A stretch of DNA of 64,000 nt from JBBSDP01 sp038240605 (GCA_038240605.1 JBBSDP010000001.1:1-64000); one strand, 5' to 3'. Positions 36,577 through 45,825 are shown, counted from the first letter of the stretch. Made by a program: numbers and translations. Notes: generated from the sequence alone by a model not told the origin.

Positions 36577-38010
36577 TCAGGCGATCAATTCGTTCACGAC
36601 CTTTCCGAAGACGTCGGTCAGGCGGAAATCACGCCCCTGGAAACGGTAGGTGAGCTTCGTGTGCTCGAAGCCAAGCAGGCGCAAGATCGTCGCGTGAAGG
36701 TCGTGAACGTGAACGGCGTTAGTCGTGGCATTGAACCCGAAGTCGTCTGATTCGCCGTAAGTGAGGCCCGGTTTGGCGCCGCCGCCGGCCATCCAGACCG
36801 TGAAGCAGTTGGGGTGATGGTCACGTCCATCATTTCCTCCCTGCACCATTGGCGTACGCCCGAACTCCCCGCCCCAGATCACCAGCGTGTCGTCCAGCAT
36901 CCCGCGCTGGCGAAGGTCTTTGATCAGTGCCGCGCTCGCCTGATCGGTATCGCCGCAGTTTCTCTTCAGGTCCTTGGTCAGGTTGCCATGCTGGTCCCAC
37001 GCCTCGTGGAATATCTGCACGAAGCGCACCCCGCGCTCCACAAGCCGTCGTGCCAGCAGGACGCTGTTTGCGAACGAGGCCTTACCCGGCTCCGCACCGT
37101 ACATCTCCAGGATATGGCGCGGCTCGCTGGCCAGGTCCATCAGCTCCGGCGCACTTCCCTGCATGCGGAACGCCATTTCGAAGGAGTTGATGCGCGTCGC
37201 GATCTCCGGGTCTCCCACATCTGCCAGCTTCATCTCGTTGAGATGGCGGATCGCGTCGAGGCTATCGCGCTGCGCCTGTCGATCGATCCCCGCCGGGTTG
37301 GAAAGGTACAGCACCGGATCGCCTACGCTGCGGAACATGACGCCCTGGTAGACGGAGGGAAGGAAGCCGGCGCCCCAGTTGGAGGCCCCGCCGCTCGTCC
37401 CTTTCGTGCCGGTGCTGAAGACGACGAACGCCGGCAGCTCCGACGATTCGCTCCCCAGCCCGTACGTCGCCCAGGCGCCCATGCTCGGACGGCCGAAGAG
37501 CTGCGATCCGGTGTTCATCAGGATCTGCCCGGGCGCATGGTTGAACGCGTCGGTGTGCATCGACTTGACGATCGTCAGCTCGTCGGCGACCTCCGCCAGG
37601 TGCGGCAGCAGTTCCGACAGCTCCGCCCCACTCGAACCATGGCGGGCGAACTTGAACTTGGGGCCCAGCAGCGCGGAGTTGGGGTTGATGAACGCCGCGC
37701 GATAACCCTTTAGCAATTCGGCCGGCGGGAGCTTGCCGTCCCACTTGGCGAGCTGCGGCTTGTTGTCGAACAGCTCCAAGTGGCTCGGCGCTCCAGCCAT
37801 GAACAGGTAAATGACCCGCTTGGCCTTCGCCGCAAAGTGCGGCAGCCGGGGAGCCAGCGGATTGGCAGCCGGAGCGGCAGCCGCAGCAGAACGGCTACCC
37901 ATCAACTCGCCGAGCGCAATCGCCCCCAGCCCCATCCCGCACTGCTGAAAGAACCACCGCCGGGTCATCAGCCTGCAATGTTCCCGAAATGCCTGATTTT
38001 TCACGTCCAT
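36577..38010 (-). CDS. DUF1501 family secreted protein
   Basis: 477 residues. The N-terminus has a twin-arginine-like signal (TRRWFFQQCGMGLGAIALGELMG), indicating export after folding. DUF1501 landmarks are KRVIYLFMAGAPSHLELFDNKP, SEL-LPHLAEVADELTIVKSMHTDAFNHAPGQ (in segments), GAWATYGLGSES, WDQHGN and GGEFGRTPMVQGGNDGRDHHPNCF, which together resemble the alkaline-phosphatase/sulfatase superfamily with probable metal ligands in the DQH and GRDHH parts. DUF1501 proteins are nearly always encoded with DUF1549/1553 cytochrome-like partners, as here (14 bp downstream of that gene). They are abundant in planctomycetes and their reaction is unknown. Confidence 0.92.
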   Translation of the reverse strand: MDVKNQAFREHCRLMTRRWFFQQCGMGLGAIALGELMGSRSAAAAAPAANPLAPRLPHFAAKAKRVIYLFMAGAPSHLELFDNKPQLAKWDGKLPPAELLKGYRAAFINPNSALLGPKFKFARHGSSGAELSELLPHLAEVADELTIVKSMHTDAFNHAPGQILMNTGSQLFGRPSMGAWATYGLGSESSELPAFVVFSTGTKGTSGGASNWGAGFLPSVYQGVMFRSVGDPVLYLSNPAGIDRQAQRDSLDAIRHLNEMKLADVGDPEIATRINSFEMAFRMQGSAPELMDLASEPRHILEMYGAEPGKASFANSVLLARRLVERGVRFVQIFHEAWDQHGNLTKDLKRNCGDTDQASAALIKDLRQRGMLDDTLVIWGGEFGRTPMVQGGNDGRDHHPNCFTVWMAGGGAKPGLTYGESDDFGFNATTNAVHVHDLHATILRLLGFEHTKLTYRFQGRDFRLTDVFGKVVNELIA

Positions 38011-38024
38011 AATTGCACCAGGAC

Positions 38025-40871
38025 TTATTCCTTCGTGATCGCTTCGTCGAGGTTCAAGAGTACGCGGGAGACGAGCGTGTAGGCGGCGAGCTGGGTCGGC
38101 GTGACGCCGGGCGGCAGGTCCGCGGGCGGTTGCGACTGGCCGGTGACGACCTCGCTGGGGTTCAGGAACCCGTCGGCGAAGCGCCGCCGCTCCTTGTTGA
38201 GCAGATCCAGCAACTCCTTCCCCTCCGCATCGGTCGGCGCGCGGGCCAGCACCCGGCGGAACGCGAAAGTGATGCGCCGCACGTCATCCGCGCCACCCGA
38301 TTCCAGCGTCTTGCGCGCCAGCGCCCGGGCGCATTCCATGAAGACCGGCTCGTTCAATGAAACCAGCGCCTGGAGCGGCGAGTTGGAACGCAGCCGTCGC
38401 ACGCATGACGCATCGGCGTTCGGCACGTCAAACGTCTGAAGCGCGGGGTAGGGCGTGGAGCGACGGCGGAACGTGTAAACCGCCCGGCGGTACCGCTCCG
38501 GCCCTGTCTCCTCGACCCATGGGAACGGCGCGTAGCTGGCCGGCGGCAGGAAGATGAACGCCGGCGCCGGCGGCATCACGCTGCGCCCGCCCATGCGGTC
38601 GTTGAGCAGCCCGCTGGCGGAGAGGGCGATGTCGCGCACGATCTCCCCCTCCACCCGAAACCGCGCCCCGCGCGCCAGCATCCGGTTGTACGGGTCGCGG
38701 GCGAGGCGGTCCGCGCTGTTACGGCTGCTCTGCCGATACGCGGCGGACGTCACGATCAGCCGGTGCATGCGCTTGAGCGACCAGGGCGCTGCGGCCGCAG
38801 GCGCCGGGTCAGTTCCCGCGGAAGGCTCCATGAATTCGCACGCCAGCCAGTCGAGCAGTTCCGGATGACTGGGCGGTTCCCCCTTCATCCCAAAGTCTTC
38901 CGGCGTCGCGACCAGCCCCGTGCCAAAGTACGACTGCCATACGCGGTTGATGAAGACCCGTGCCGTCGTCGGCGACTTTCGATCGACCAGCCAGCGTGCA
39001 AACGTGAGCCGTGTCGGCGGCGCGTCGGGCGGCAGCGGATGGAGGAAGGCCGGAACGCCGGCCGAGACGGCCCGGTTGGGCTTGAGCCAGTCGCCGCGGT
39101 TGAGCACGTGCGTCTCGCGCGGCTCATCCCGCGCGATGAGAGTCAACTGGGTCGTGCCGGCGGGCCACTGCGCCCAGATCGCCTCGATCTTGTCGTTGTC
39201 CGCCTTCCACTCCGGCACGGTCGTTCGCCAGTAGCGGAACACCTCGGCCACCTGCGCGTCGCTACGTTGTGCCGCGGTAATCGCGAGGATCGCCCGCACG
39301 CGCTTCGGAAGCGGATCAGCCGTGACAGCGCCGGCGGCCGTCGTGACGGAAATGCGGAACCGGCCGAGGTTATTGTTCTGGAGGTCGTCGCTGTTCCACC
39401 CGCCGTGGCTCTGGCGCAGCCGAATGAACAGGATGCTGCCCCCCGCTGCGCCTGCGGGCTTCTCGCATTGGAAGACCGCCTTGCGGTCGACGTTCCGCCG
39501 TCCCGGGCCGGCGTCGATCCCCCACGCGGTCTTGTCATCGCCATCGATGCCAAGCTTCACGCCGCCCGTCACGCGGTGGTTTGGCGACTTGTCGTAGAAA
39601 TTGGGCTCCAGGTCGCGTAGCGGCTGTTCGTAGTCGCTGGTGGCGCCGGCAAACTTCACCGCGGACTTCTTCGCTTCCTCTGCTGCCGGCGCGGTTTCCA
39701 CCATGAAATCGGTCAGCGCGCAGGTCCCTTTGAACGACCGGCCCGGTCCACCGCACGGAAGGTTTGAATCGGTCAGCAACTCGAGCCGGAACGCGGTCAC
39801 GCCGGCCAGGCTGGTCTTGGTCTTGAACTCCTGCGTCGACTTCGTCGGCGCGTACCCTTGCGCGAGCATTGAGCCGTCGGCATAGAGGGTGTAGCGCTGA
39901 TCGGCGTCGCCCATTGATTCCAGCGGCAGTACCGTCCATTGCGGCTGATCCTTCGCGACCGACTGCTCCCACCGCGCGATCCGTTCGCGCCAGTCCGGCG
40001 TGCGGCCGCGCAGCTCCGCGTCGATCGCTTCCATCTGCCGCGTAAGGTCCGCGGCCTTCATCTGTTCGTCGGGGGTGTAGACGACGCGCTGGCCCTCGTG
40101 GTCGTTGTTGAGGAAGGAGAAGAGCCGGTAATACTCCTCCTGCGTCAGCGGGTCGAACTTGTGGTTGTGGCATTGAGCGCACTGGATGGTCAGACCCAGG
40201 ACGCTCTTCCCGATCGCATCCATCCGGTCGAACATTTCCTCCATGCGAAACTGCTCGGGATCGATCCCCCCTTCCTCATTGATCATCGAGTTGCGCAGGA
40301 ACCCGGTGGCGATCGACTGCTGTTGCGTCGCCCCGGGAAGCTCATCGCCGGCGATCTGTTCGATGATGAACCTGTCGTACGGCAGGTCGCGATTGAACGC
40401 GTCGATCACCCAGTCGCGGTAGAAAAAGACATAGCGCATCTTGTCTTTTTCATACCCATCGGAATCGGCGTACCGGGCGGCGTCGAGCCAGTGACGGCCC
40501 CACCGCTCGCCGTAATGCGGCGAGGCGAGCAGCCGGTCCACGGCTTTCCCATAAGCATCGGGTGATGAATCGGCCACGTAAGCGTCGACCTCCGCGGGCG
40601 TAGGCGGCAGTCCGATCAAGTCGAGGTAAAGCCGGCGAAAAAGCGTGACGCGGTCTGCCTCTGGCGACGGCGCGAGTCCTTCGGCCTCAAGACGGGCAAG
40701 GATGAATCGGTCGATCACCCCACGGCACCAGGGCTGGTCCTTCACCGCCGGCAACGGAGGCCGCGTCGGGGCGACGAACGACCAGTGCAGCGCCTGCGGC
40801 GGGGCCGCACCGGCCAAAGCGAAGATCATCACCCCCGCAGTCAGCAGCGCAGACAAACGTCGGCTACCCAT
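38025..40871 (-). CDS. DUF1549/DUF1553 (PSCyt2-PSD1) secreted haem-type protein
   Basis: 948 residues with a signal peptide (LSALLTAGVMIFALAGAAP). The DUF1549 part includes FILARLEAEGLAPSPEADR, LYLDLIGLPPTPAEVDAYV, ERWGRHWLDAARYADSDG and the single haem motif CAQCHNHKFDP. The middle (about 290-560) is a beta-rich region with LamG/discoidin-like character. The C-terminal DUF1553 part has FINRVWQSYFGTGLVATPEDFG and LRSNSPLQALVSLNEPVFMECARALA. Unlike many relatives there is no N-terminal PSCyt1 CXXCH domain. It is the first gene of an operon with the DUF1501 gene and the CBM6-like gene. The pair is a planctomycete hallmark, often linked to polysaccharide use; the reaction is not known. Confidence 0.92.
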   Translation of the reverse strand: MGSRRLSALLTAGVMIFALAGAAPPQALHWSFVAPTRPPLPAVKDQPWCRGVIDRFILARLEAEGLAPSPEADRVTLFRRLYLDLIGLPPTPAEVDAYVADSSPDAYGKAVDRLLASPHYGERWGRHWLDAARYADSDGYEKDKMRYVFFYRDWVIDAFNRDLPYDRFIIEQIAGDELPGATQQQSIATGFLRNSMINEEGGIDPEQFRMEEMFDRMDAIGKSVLGLTIQCAQCHNHKFDPLTQEEYYRLFSFLNNDHEGQRVVYTPDEQMKAADLTRQMEAIDAELRGRTPDWRERIARWEQSVAKDQPQWTVLPLESMGDADQRYTLYADGSMLAQGYAPTKSTQEFKTKTSLAGVTAFRLELLTDSNLPCGGPGRSFKGTCALTDFMVETAPAAEEAKKSAVKFAGATSDYEQPLRDLEPNFYDKSPNHRVTGGVKLGIDGDDKTAWGIDAGPGRRNVDRKAVFQCEKPAGAAGGSILFIRLRQSHGGWNSDDLQNNNLGRFRISVTTAAGAVTADPLPKRVRAILAITAAQRSDAQVAEVFRYWRTTVPEWKADNDKIEAIWAQWPAGTTQLTLIARDEPRETHVLNRGDWLKPNRAVSAGVPAFLHPLPPDAPPTRLTFARWLVDRKSPTTARVFINRVWQSYFGTGLVATPEDFGMKGEPPSHPELLDWLACEFMEPSAGTDPAPAAAAPWSLKRMHRLIVTSAAYRQSSRNSADRLARDPYNRMLARGARFRVEGEIVRDIALSASGLLNDRMGGRSVMPPAPAFIFLPPASYAPFPWVEETGPERYRRAVYTFRRRSTPYPALQTFDVPNADASCVRRLRSNSPLQALVSLNEPVFMECARALARKTLESGGADDVRRITFAFRRVLARAPTDAEGKELLDLLNKERRRFADGFLNPSEVVTGQSQPPADLPPGVTPTQLAAYTLVSRVLLNLDEAITKE

Positions 40872-41167
40872 AGCGCGGCATTTCCCATGAAAAGTGGAAC
40901 GCAGGTCAATCTATCGATCCCATCGCAACCTGTCCATCCCCCTCTCCACCAGCCGTAGCTGGCGGTTAGCTGGCGGTCAGATTTCGGTACATTCGCCCAT
41001 GCATTGGCATGAAACAGGTTCCGAGCAATTCCACGATTGAAATGATCTGCAAATGATCTGCAAATGCGCTTCTCAAATCCAGTTCATCGTGTTAAGGTAG
41101 AAGCTGGACGTGAACGTCGCATCCCGTTGAGATCGAATCGTTTCGGAGGGGGACACCGGAGGTTCCC

Positions 41168-41899
41168 ATGCCATCGCGCCGCCAGCGTGGTTTTACATTG
41201 GTCGAATTGCTGGTCGTGATCGGGATCATCGCGGTCTTGATTGCGCTCCTGCTCCCCGCCTTGTCGAAAGCGGCCGAACAGGCCAAACAGACCAAGTGCG
41301 CCAGCAACGAGCGACAAATCTACATGGCGATGTTGATGTACAGCCAGGAGTACAAGGATCACATCCCCATCCCACCGTTGATCGGTGAGACCAACCCGAG
41401 CTGGATGTTCCCCTGTCCCCAGTTCGGGATCATCGACTACAACACCGGAATGCTCTGGCCTTACCTCGAGCCATCCATCGGCGCACGCTTTGACGTCTAC
41501 AACTGCCCCACCGACCTCGACGCCGTCCGCATGGTCCGCTGGGGAAGTGTCTACATCCTGCCCCGCAACTTCACTTACACCTTCAACGCCCAGCTTCGAT
41601 ACGGCCCGCGAGGCTCGGGCGGCGGCGTCTCGGGCATCAAGTGGATGGACATTGTCCACCCCGCCCACAAGATCATCACCATCGAGGAGAAGTGGCCGAA
41701 CGACGGCTGCGCGTTTATCGCCGGCGCGAACGACGAGGACGATATCTTCACGAACCGCCACAATCGTCGGGGAAATCAGGGTTTTGCCGATGGTCACGTC
41801 GAGTGTCTGGCGCCCGAGGATTTCGGCTTCGATTCCAATGGATCGACGTCCGTTAACCTGACGTACAATCCCAGCTACTGCGATATTTACTTCAACTGA
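41168..41899 (+). CDS. Prepilin-like (type II secretion pseudopilin) protein
   Basis: 243 residues. The N-terminus RRQRGFTLVELLVVIGIIAVLIALLLPAL is a class III prepilin signal (cited in two parts: RRQRG and FTLVELLVVIGIIAVL), cut after G8 with the Glu at mature position 5. The body has one small Cys pair and ends with HNRRGNQGFADGHVECL, the FADGHVE motif that marks planctomycete/verrucomicrobial pseudopilins related to DUF1559. It would be processed by a PilD-type peptidase and assemble in an inner-membrane pseudopilus or be displayed at the surface. It is a lone gene, divergent from the DUF1553 operon; the 296-bp gap upstream holds short direct repeats (GATCTGCAAAT twice, about 41043-41066) but no gene. 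Confidence 0.88.
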   Translation: MPSRRQRGFTLVELLVVIGIIAVLIALLLPALSKAAEQAKQTKCASNERQIYMAMLMYSQEYKDHIPIPPLIGETNPSWMFPCPQFGIIDYNTGMLWPYLEPSIGARFDVYNCPTDLDAVRMVRWGSVYILPRNFTYTFNAQLRYGPRGSGGGVSGIKWMDIVHPAHKIITIEEKWPNDGCAFIAGANDEDDIFTNRHNRRGNQGFADGHVECLAPEDFGFDSNGSTSVNLTYNPSYCDIYFN

Positions 41900-41960
41900 C
41901 CCCGGCTGTTTCACCAAAGAGTATCCGAAATCTGACGAAGGACAATTGAAGAAAGAATCG

Positions 41961-42027
41961 TCGTCCATTCTCTATCCTCAATCTTCCATCCTCTCCTTCT
42001 CCATGCTCTCCATGTCTGTGGTGAATC
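41961..42027. repeat. Pyrimidine-rich TCCATCCTCTC low-complexity repeat
   Basis: Repeats of the type CCATTCTC/TATCCTC/TTCCATCCTCTCC in the gap before lpxC-fabZ, similar in character to other intergenic simple repeats in the window. Confidence 0.5.
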
Positions 42028-42111
42028 AACTCGCGCAAGGCTATACTGCACGCTTGCGGCGGGCATGAGGCCAGCGGGCGGGGGACGTAGCCGCGGAATG
42101 AGCAGTATGTC

Positions 42112-43428
42112 TTGAGGGATCGCCAACGGACAGTTTCTCGTGAAGCGTCGCTCGTCGGGCCGGGACTCTTTTCCGGTGAAACGGCGACTGTCACCTTCGC
42201 CCCCGCCGAACCGGACAGCGGCATCACCTTCGTTCGCGAACAGGACGGCAAGTCCGCCCGCATCCGCGCGCTCGTCGAGAACGTGCAGCGCCGGCCGCGC
42301 CGAACCTGCCTGCGCAACGGAACGCTTTTCGTCGAAACCGTCGAGCATTGCATGGCCGCCCTTGCGGGACTCGGGATCGACAATGCGCTGGTGCGCGTTG
42401 CCGGCGGCACGGTAGGCGAACTCCCCGGCGGCGACGGAAGCAGCCAGCCGTTCGTGGATACGATCCGCGAGGCCGGCGTCATCGATCAGGACGCCGCCCT
42501 CGACCCGCTGATCATCCGCAAGCCCGTACAGGTTTCCTACGAGGGGGCGACGCTGGCGGCGCTGCCAGGACCGACCGACAGCCTGGAGGTCATCTACGAC
42601 TTCGAGTCCCACCCCCCGATCGGCCGCCAGACGATCAGCTTCAGCCTCGACGACGATGATTTCGCGAGCCAGATCGCCCCCGCCCGAACGTTCGTCTTCG
42701 AGGACGAAGCCAAGGAACTGCGCTCCCGCGGCCTGGGTAAGCACCTGACCCCCAAGGACCTGCTGGTCATCTCCCCCACCGGGCCGATCGACAACCAGTT
42801 CCGCTTCGCCGACGAGTGCGTTCGCCACAAGGTGCTGGACCTGATCGGCGACCTGTTCCTGGTCGGCCGGCCGCTCCGCGGGCGCGTGGTCGCGTACAAG
42901 AGCGGACATCACCTAAATCACTTACTGGCGCGGAAGTTACTGGAACAGGAAGAAAGCGCCACGCGGATGGCGTTGGTAAAGCGGGATGCGGAGATGGACA
43001 TCCGCCGCATCCAGCGCATCCTCCCCCACCGCTACCCCATGCTGCTGGTGGACCGGGTGCTGGAAATCGTGGGGGATTACAAGGCGACGGGCATCAAAAA
43101 CGTCACCTTTAACGACATTTTTTTCCAAGGGCATTACCCCGGCACGCCGATTATGCCGGGAGTGCTTATCGTCGAGGCGATGGCGCAGCTGGGCGGACTG
43201 TTGCTCAGCCAGAAGCTGGAGCACACGGGTAAGCTTGCGGTGCTGCTGAGCATGGATAAGGTGAAGATGCGGCATCCGGTTGTGCCCGGGGACCAACTGC
43301 TGCTCGAAGCCATCGCCGTCCGGGTCAAGAGCCGGACCGGACACGTACGATGCAAGGCGTTCGTCGGGGACAAGCTCGCGTGCGAAGCTGACATTAAGTT
43401 CATGCTCGTCGATGCCGAGCCGGTCTGA
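42112..43428 (+). CDS. lpxC-fabZ: LpxC-FabZ fusion: UDP-3-O-acyl-GlcNAc deacetylase / 3-hydroxyacyl-ACP dehydratase
   Basis: 438 residues, TTG start at 42112 with TATACT at 42042-42047 upstream. Residues 1-290 are LpxC, the committed step of lipid A synthesis: H79 (VETVEHCMAAL), H239 and D243 (RHKVLDLIGD) are the zinc ligands, and the GHHLNHLLA motif has the catalytic His. Residues about 295-438 are FabZ, the fatty-acid dehydratase, with H306 (ILPHRYPML) and E355 (PGVLIVEAMAQ). The fusion makes both users of 3-hydroxyacyl-ACP one polypeptide and is known from Bacteroidetes and planctomycetes. The lpxA gene follows 8 bp later. No start with a ribosome site was found; two ATGs at 42098 and 42107 are in another frame. 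Confidence 0.93.
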   Translation: MRDRQRTVSREASLVGPGLFSGETATVTFAPAEPDSGITFVREQDGKSARIRALVENVQRRPRRTCLRNGTLFVETVEHCMAALAGLGIDNALVRVAGGTVGELPGGDGSSQPFVDTIREAGVIDQDAALDPLIIRKPVQVSYEGATLAALPGPTDSLEVIYDFESHPPIGRQTISFSLDDDDFASQIAPARTFVFEDEAKELRSRGLGKHLTPKDLLVISPTGPIDNQFRFADECVRHKVLDLIGDLFLVGRPLRGRVVAYKSGHHLNHLLARKLLEQEESATRMALVKRDAEMDIRRIQRILPHRYPMLLVDRVLEIVGDYKATGIKNVTFNDIFFQGHYPGTPIMPGVLIVEAMAQLGGLLLSQKLEHTGKLAVLLSMDKVKMRHPVVPGDQLLLEAIAVRVKSRTGHVRCKAFVGDKLACEADIKFMLVDAEPV

Positions 43429-43435
43429 CACTCTC

Positions 43436-44509
43436 ATGAAGAACGAACCGCCCAAGGTGAAGGAAAAGCGCTCGCCGTGGTTTGCCTCCCTCTTCGCATT
43501 TCGTTTTTTCTCCGATGCGATGCCCAAGCGCTCGCCGCACGCGGTGATCGACCCGGCGGCCGAGATCGCCGATGACGTCGAGATCGGCCCGTTCTGCGTG
43601 ATTGGCCCGGACGTGAAGATCGCCAGCGGCTGCCGCCTGCTCAACAGCGTGACGATCCTGGGCCGCACGACGATTGGCCGAGACAACGTCTTCTTCCCCA
43701 ACGCGGTCGTCGGCGCCGCCCCGCAGGACAAGAAATACAAGGGTGGTTCGACCGAGCTGATCATCGGCGGCGGCAACCTCTTTCGCGAGGCGGTCACGCT
43801 GCACGTAGGCACCGAGAAGGGTGGCGGGATCACCCGGATCGGGGACAACGGGCTGTACATGGTCAACTGCCACGTCGGCCACGATGCGCAGATCGGCAAC
43901 AACGTCGTCATCGCCAACAACGTGATGATCGCCGGCCACGTCGCGATCGAGGACTCCGTCGCCATGATGGGCGGCGTGGGCGTGCATCACTTCACGACGA
44001 TCGGCCGCTTCGCGTACGTCGGCGCGTTCTCGCGAATCCACCACGACGTGCCCCCCTTCTGCAAGGTGGATGGCGCGGACGTTGTGCGCGGGATCAACGC
44101 TTTGGGCCTCAAGCGCGCGGGGTTCAGCGAGGAAGACATCGAGGCGATCCGGGTCGCCGAGCGCACGCTCTTCTCCCGCCGGGCCCGCCCGTTCGCCGCT
44201 GTCCTGGCAGAGTTCGAGACCGAAGGCTTGAACCGCCACGTCCGCGCGCTGATCGAGTTCCTGCACCGCCGGGACAGCGGCAAGCACGGTCGCTACCTGG
44301 AATCGATCCGGGGCAAGGAAGAGACCGCCCTCGCGGCAACTCCCTCACCGACAAACGGCGCCGTCCCCGCCCCAACGAACGGCGCCGCTCCCACCCCCTC
44401 AACGGAAGCCGCCAGCCGCAGCCTGGAGCCGCGGCCCCCCGCCGGTTCCAACGGCTCCCCCACCCTGGTCGCCCCCCTCCCCGACGCCAAAGGCGCTCCG
44501 GCAGCTTAA
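43436..44509 (+). CDS. lpxA: Acyl-[ACP]--UDP-N-acetylglucosamine O-acyltransferase
   Basis: 357 residues if started at the ATG 43436; the ATG at 43517 (MPKRSPHAVIDPAAEIADDVEIGPF) is the usual family start and may be right. The left-handed beta-helix hexapeptides run through about residue 210 (VIGPDVKIASGCRLLNS, VTILGRTTIGRDN), with the catalytic His in NCHVGHDAQIGN, and FTTIGRFAYVGAFSRIHHDVPPF closes the helix. It acylates UDP-GlcNAc with a 3-hydroxyacyl chain, the first step of lipid A synthesis. The last ~55 residues are a Pro/Ala/Thr-rich tail (TPSPTNGAVPAPTNGAAP) not normal for LpxA. It is 8 bp after lpxC-fabZ, so an operon of lipid A genes. Confidence 0.92.
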   Translation: MKNEPPKVKEKRSPWFASLFAFRFFSDAMPKRSPHAVIDPAAEIADDVEIGPFCVIGPDVKIASGCRLLNSVTILGRTTIGRDNVFFPNAVVGAAPQDKKYKGGSTELIIGGGNLFREAVTLHVGTEKGGGITRIGDNGLYMVNCHVGHDAQIGNNVVIANNVMIAGHVAIEDSVAMMGGVGVHHFTTIGRFAYVGAFSRIHHDVPPFCKVDGADVVRGINALGLKRAGFSEEDIEAIRVAERTLFSRRARPFAAVLAEFETEGLNRHVRALIEFLHRRDSGKHGRYLESIRGKEETALAATPSPTNGAVPAPTNGAAPTPSTEAASRSLEPRPPAGSNGSPTLVAPLPDAKGAPAA

Positions 44510-44578
44510 AACCCTCCCAGTCGGTTAGAATTCCCGAGGCTCAGGCCGCAGGGACGCAGACGCTGAGGCAGGTTTCTT

Positions 44579-44646
44579 ACCCCTAAACTCTAAACTCCAA
44601 ACTCGGCCCTCAACCCTGAACCCCGAAACCTGAACCCTGACCCCTC
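44579..44646. repeat. AACCCTGAACCC-type simple repeat
   Basis: Tandem variants of CTAAACTC, CCTCAACCCTGAACCCCGAAACCTGAACCCTGACCCC before the ECF sigma gene. The same unit flanks the PAP2 gene at 9216-9292. Confidence 0.7.
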
Positions 44647-44746
44647 CCCCGTGCCCCGACCCCCAGTGCGGGTGGAATACCGCAAGCCCCCCGCGGTACC
44701 AAACCAGTGAGGCGCGGACGTATTTGGGGGCGTTGGGAGCTGGTGT

Positions 44747-45298
44747 TTGGGTTGGACCGAACCGGAACTGCTCCGCGCCATCCGCGCCGGTGAAGAGGCG
44801 GCGTTCCACGAACTGGTGGATCGCCATGGCGACAACCTCTTCGCGCTCGCGTACTCGCTGCTCGGCAGCCGGCCCGATGCCGAGGACGCAGTCCAGGAAA
44901 CCTTCCTCGGCGCGTTTCGCCGAGCCGGCAGTTTCGAAGGTCGTTCGTCGCTCAAGACCTGGCTGACGCGAATCCTGGTGAACCAGGCGTACAAGACGCG
45001 CCGTTCCCGGCGTGTCCGCCAGACCGAGCCGATCGAGGTCGAAGGACAACCCGAGGCCGATGACGCCCAGCTCCGCACCCGTTCGGCCAGCGTCGCCGTC
45101 GAGAGTCGGATCGACGTCGAGGCGATGCTGGAGGTGCTCTCACGGGAACATCGCGAGGTCATCGTGCTTCGCGAGCTCCAGGGCCTCAGCTACGAAGAGA
45201 TGGCCGAGGTGCTGGGCGTGCCGGTGGGAACGATCGAATCCCGGCTCTTCCGGGCGCGCAAGGAATTGAAGCAGCGCTTCGGCGCCTACCTGGAATAA
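44747..45298 (+). CDS. ECF-type RNA polymerase sigma factor
   Basis: 183 residues, TTG start at 44747 (no in-frame ATG or GTG upstream fits better). Region 2 shows FHELVDRHGDNLFALAYSLLGSRPDAEDAVQETFLGAFR, with the -10-binding helix after DAEDAVQE; region 4 has LSYEEMAEVLGVPVGTIESRLFRARKEL, the helix-turn-helix that contacts -35 elements. It would redirect RNA polymerase in response to an envelope signal. The next two genes are an anti-sigma factor (26 bp downstream) and a CpxP-like periplasmic protein, so this is a self-contained envelope-stress module. Its target genes are not known. Confidence 0.93.
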   Translation: MGWTEPELLRAIRAGEEAAFHELVDRHGDNLFALAYSLLGSRPDAEDAVQETFLGAFRRAGSFEGRSSLKTWLTRILVNQAYKTRRSRRVRQTEPIEVEGQPEADDAQLRTRSASVAVESRIDVEAMLEVLSREHREVIVLRELQGLSYEEMAEVLGVPVGTIESRLFRARKELKQRFGAYLE

Positions 45299-45324
45299 AC
45301 GCCGATGCGCGCGCGAAAGAACAC

Positions 45325-45825
45325 ATGAGCGAATGTGATAGACAACTCGAGCTCGGAGCGTACCACGACGGGCAACTGCCGCGCGAACGCCGGCCCGCCT
45401 TCGAGGCGCACCTGGCCGATTGCGGCGCCTGCGGCGCGGAGCTGCGCACCCTGCGCGCCCTCTCACAGATCCTGTCGAGTCGCCGGCGGCCGGTCCTGCC
45501 GCAGGACCTGCGGCAACGGCTCTACGTCGCCGCCCGCGATGCCGCGGTCCCCGGCGTCATCCGCCTCGTCAAAGTCCTGACCGCCGCCGCCGCCGCGGTA
45601 TTGATCGTCGCCACGGTCCGGCTCATGTGGATGCAGCCGTCACCCGCGCCGGCCCGCGCCGCCGTTGTCACCGCGCCGGATGCCTGGGAGCAGGCGGCGC
45701 TTGTCGCGGACGCATCAGTCGAGAGCCAGAACTCCCTGGCGGTGGCTGACCGCAACGACCTGCGCATGGCGAGTTGGATCGCCACCGATCTTTCCGTCAA
45801 CCGCGGACGAAATGGGCAGAATTAA
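45325..45825 (+). CDS. Membrane anti-sigma factor with zinc-binding domain
   Basis: 166 residues. The N-terminal anti-sigma zinc domain has the H-x3-C-x2-C motif at H29, C33 and C36 (AHLADCGACG) and an earlier Cys 4. It should bind the ECF sigma factor in the cytoplasm. One membrane helix (about 83-103, TAAAAAVLIVATVRLMWM) leads to a 60-residue periplasmic tail (PSPAPARAAVVTAPDAWEQA). The last codons overlap the start of the CpxP-like gene by 14 bp. Stress sensing is likely by proteolysis or by conformational change through the helix; no protease gene is adjacent. Confidence 0.88.
   Translation: MSECDRQLELGAYHDGQLPRERRPAFEAHLADCGACGAELRTLRALSQILSSRRRPVLPQDLRQRLYVAARDAAVPGVIRLVKVLTAAAAAVLIVATVRLMWMQPSPAPARAAVVTAPDAWEQAALVADASVESQNSLAVADRNDLRMASWIATDLSVNRGRNGQN

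Noticed and set aside
40872..41167. A small gene or RNA in the 296-bp gap before the pseudopilin gene
   Set aside because: Only short direct repeats (GATCTGCAAAT, TAGCTGGCGGT) and promoter-like A+T patches; no frame with a ribosome site.
42098..42115. ATG codons at 42098 and 42107 as the lpxC-fabZ start
   Set aside because: They are in another frame, which ends at TGA after a few codons; the TTG at 42112 is the first in-frame option that fits the LpxC N-terminus.
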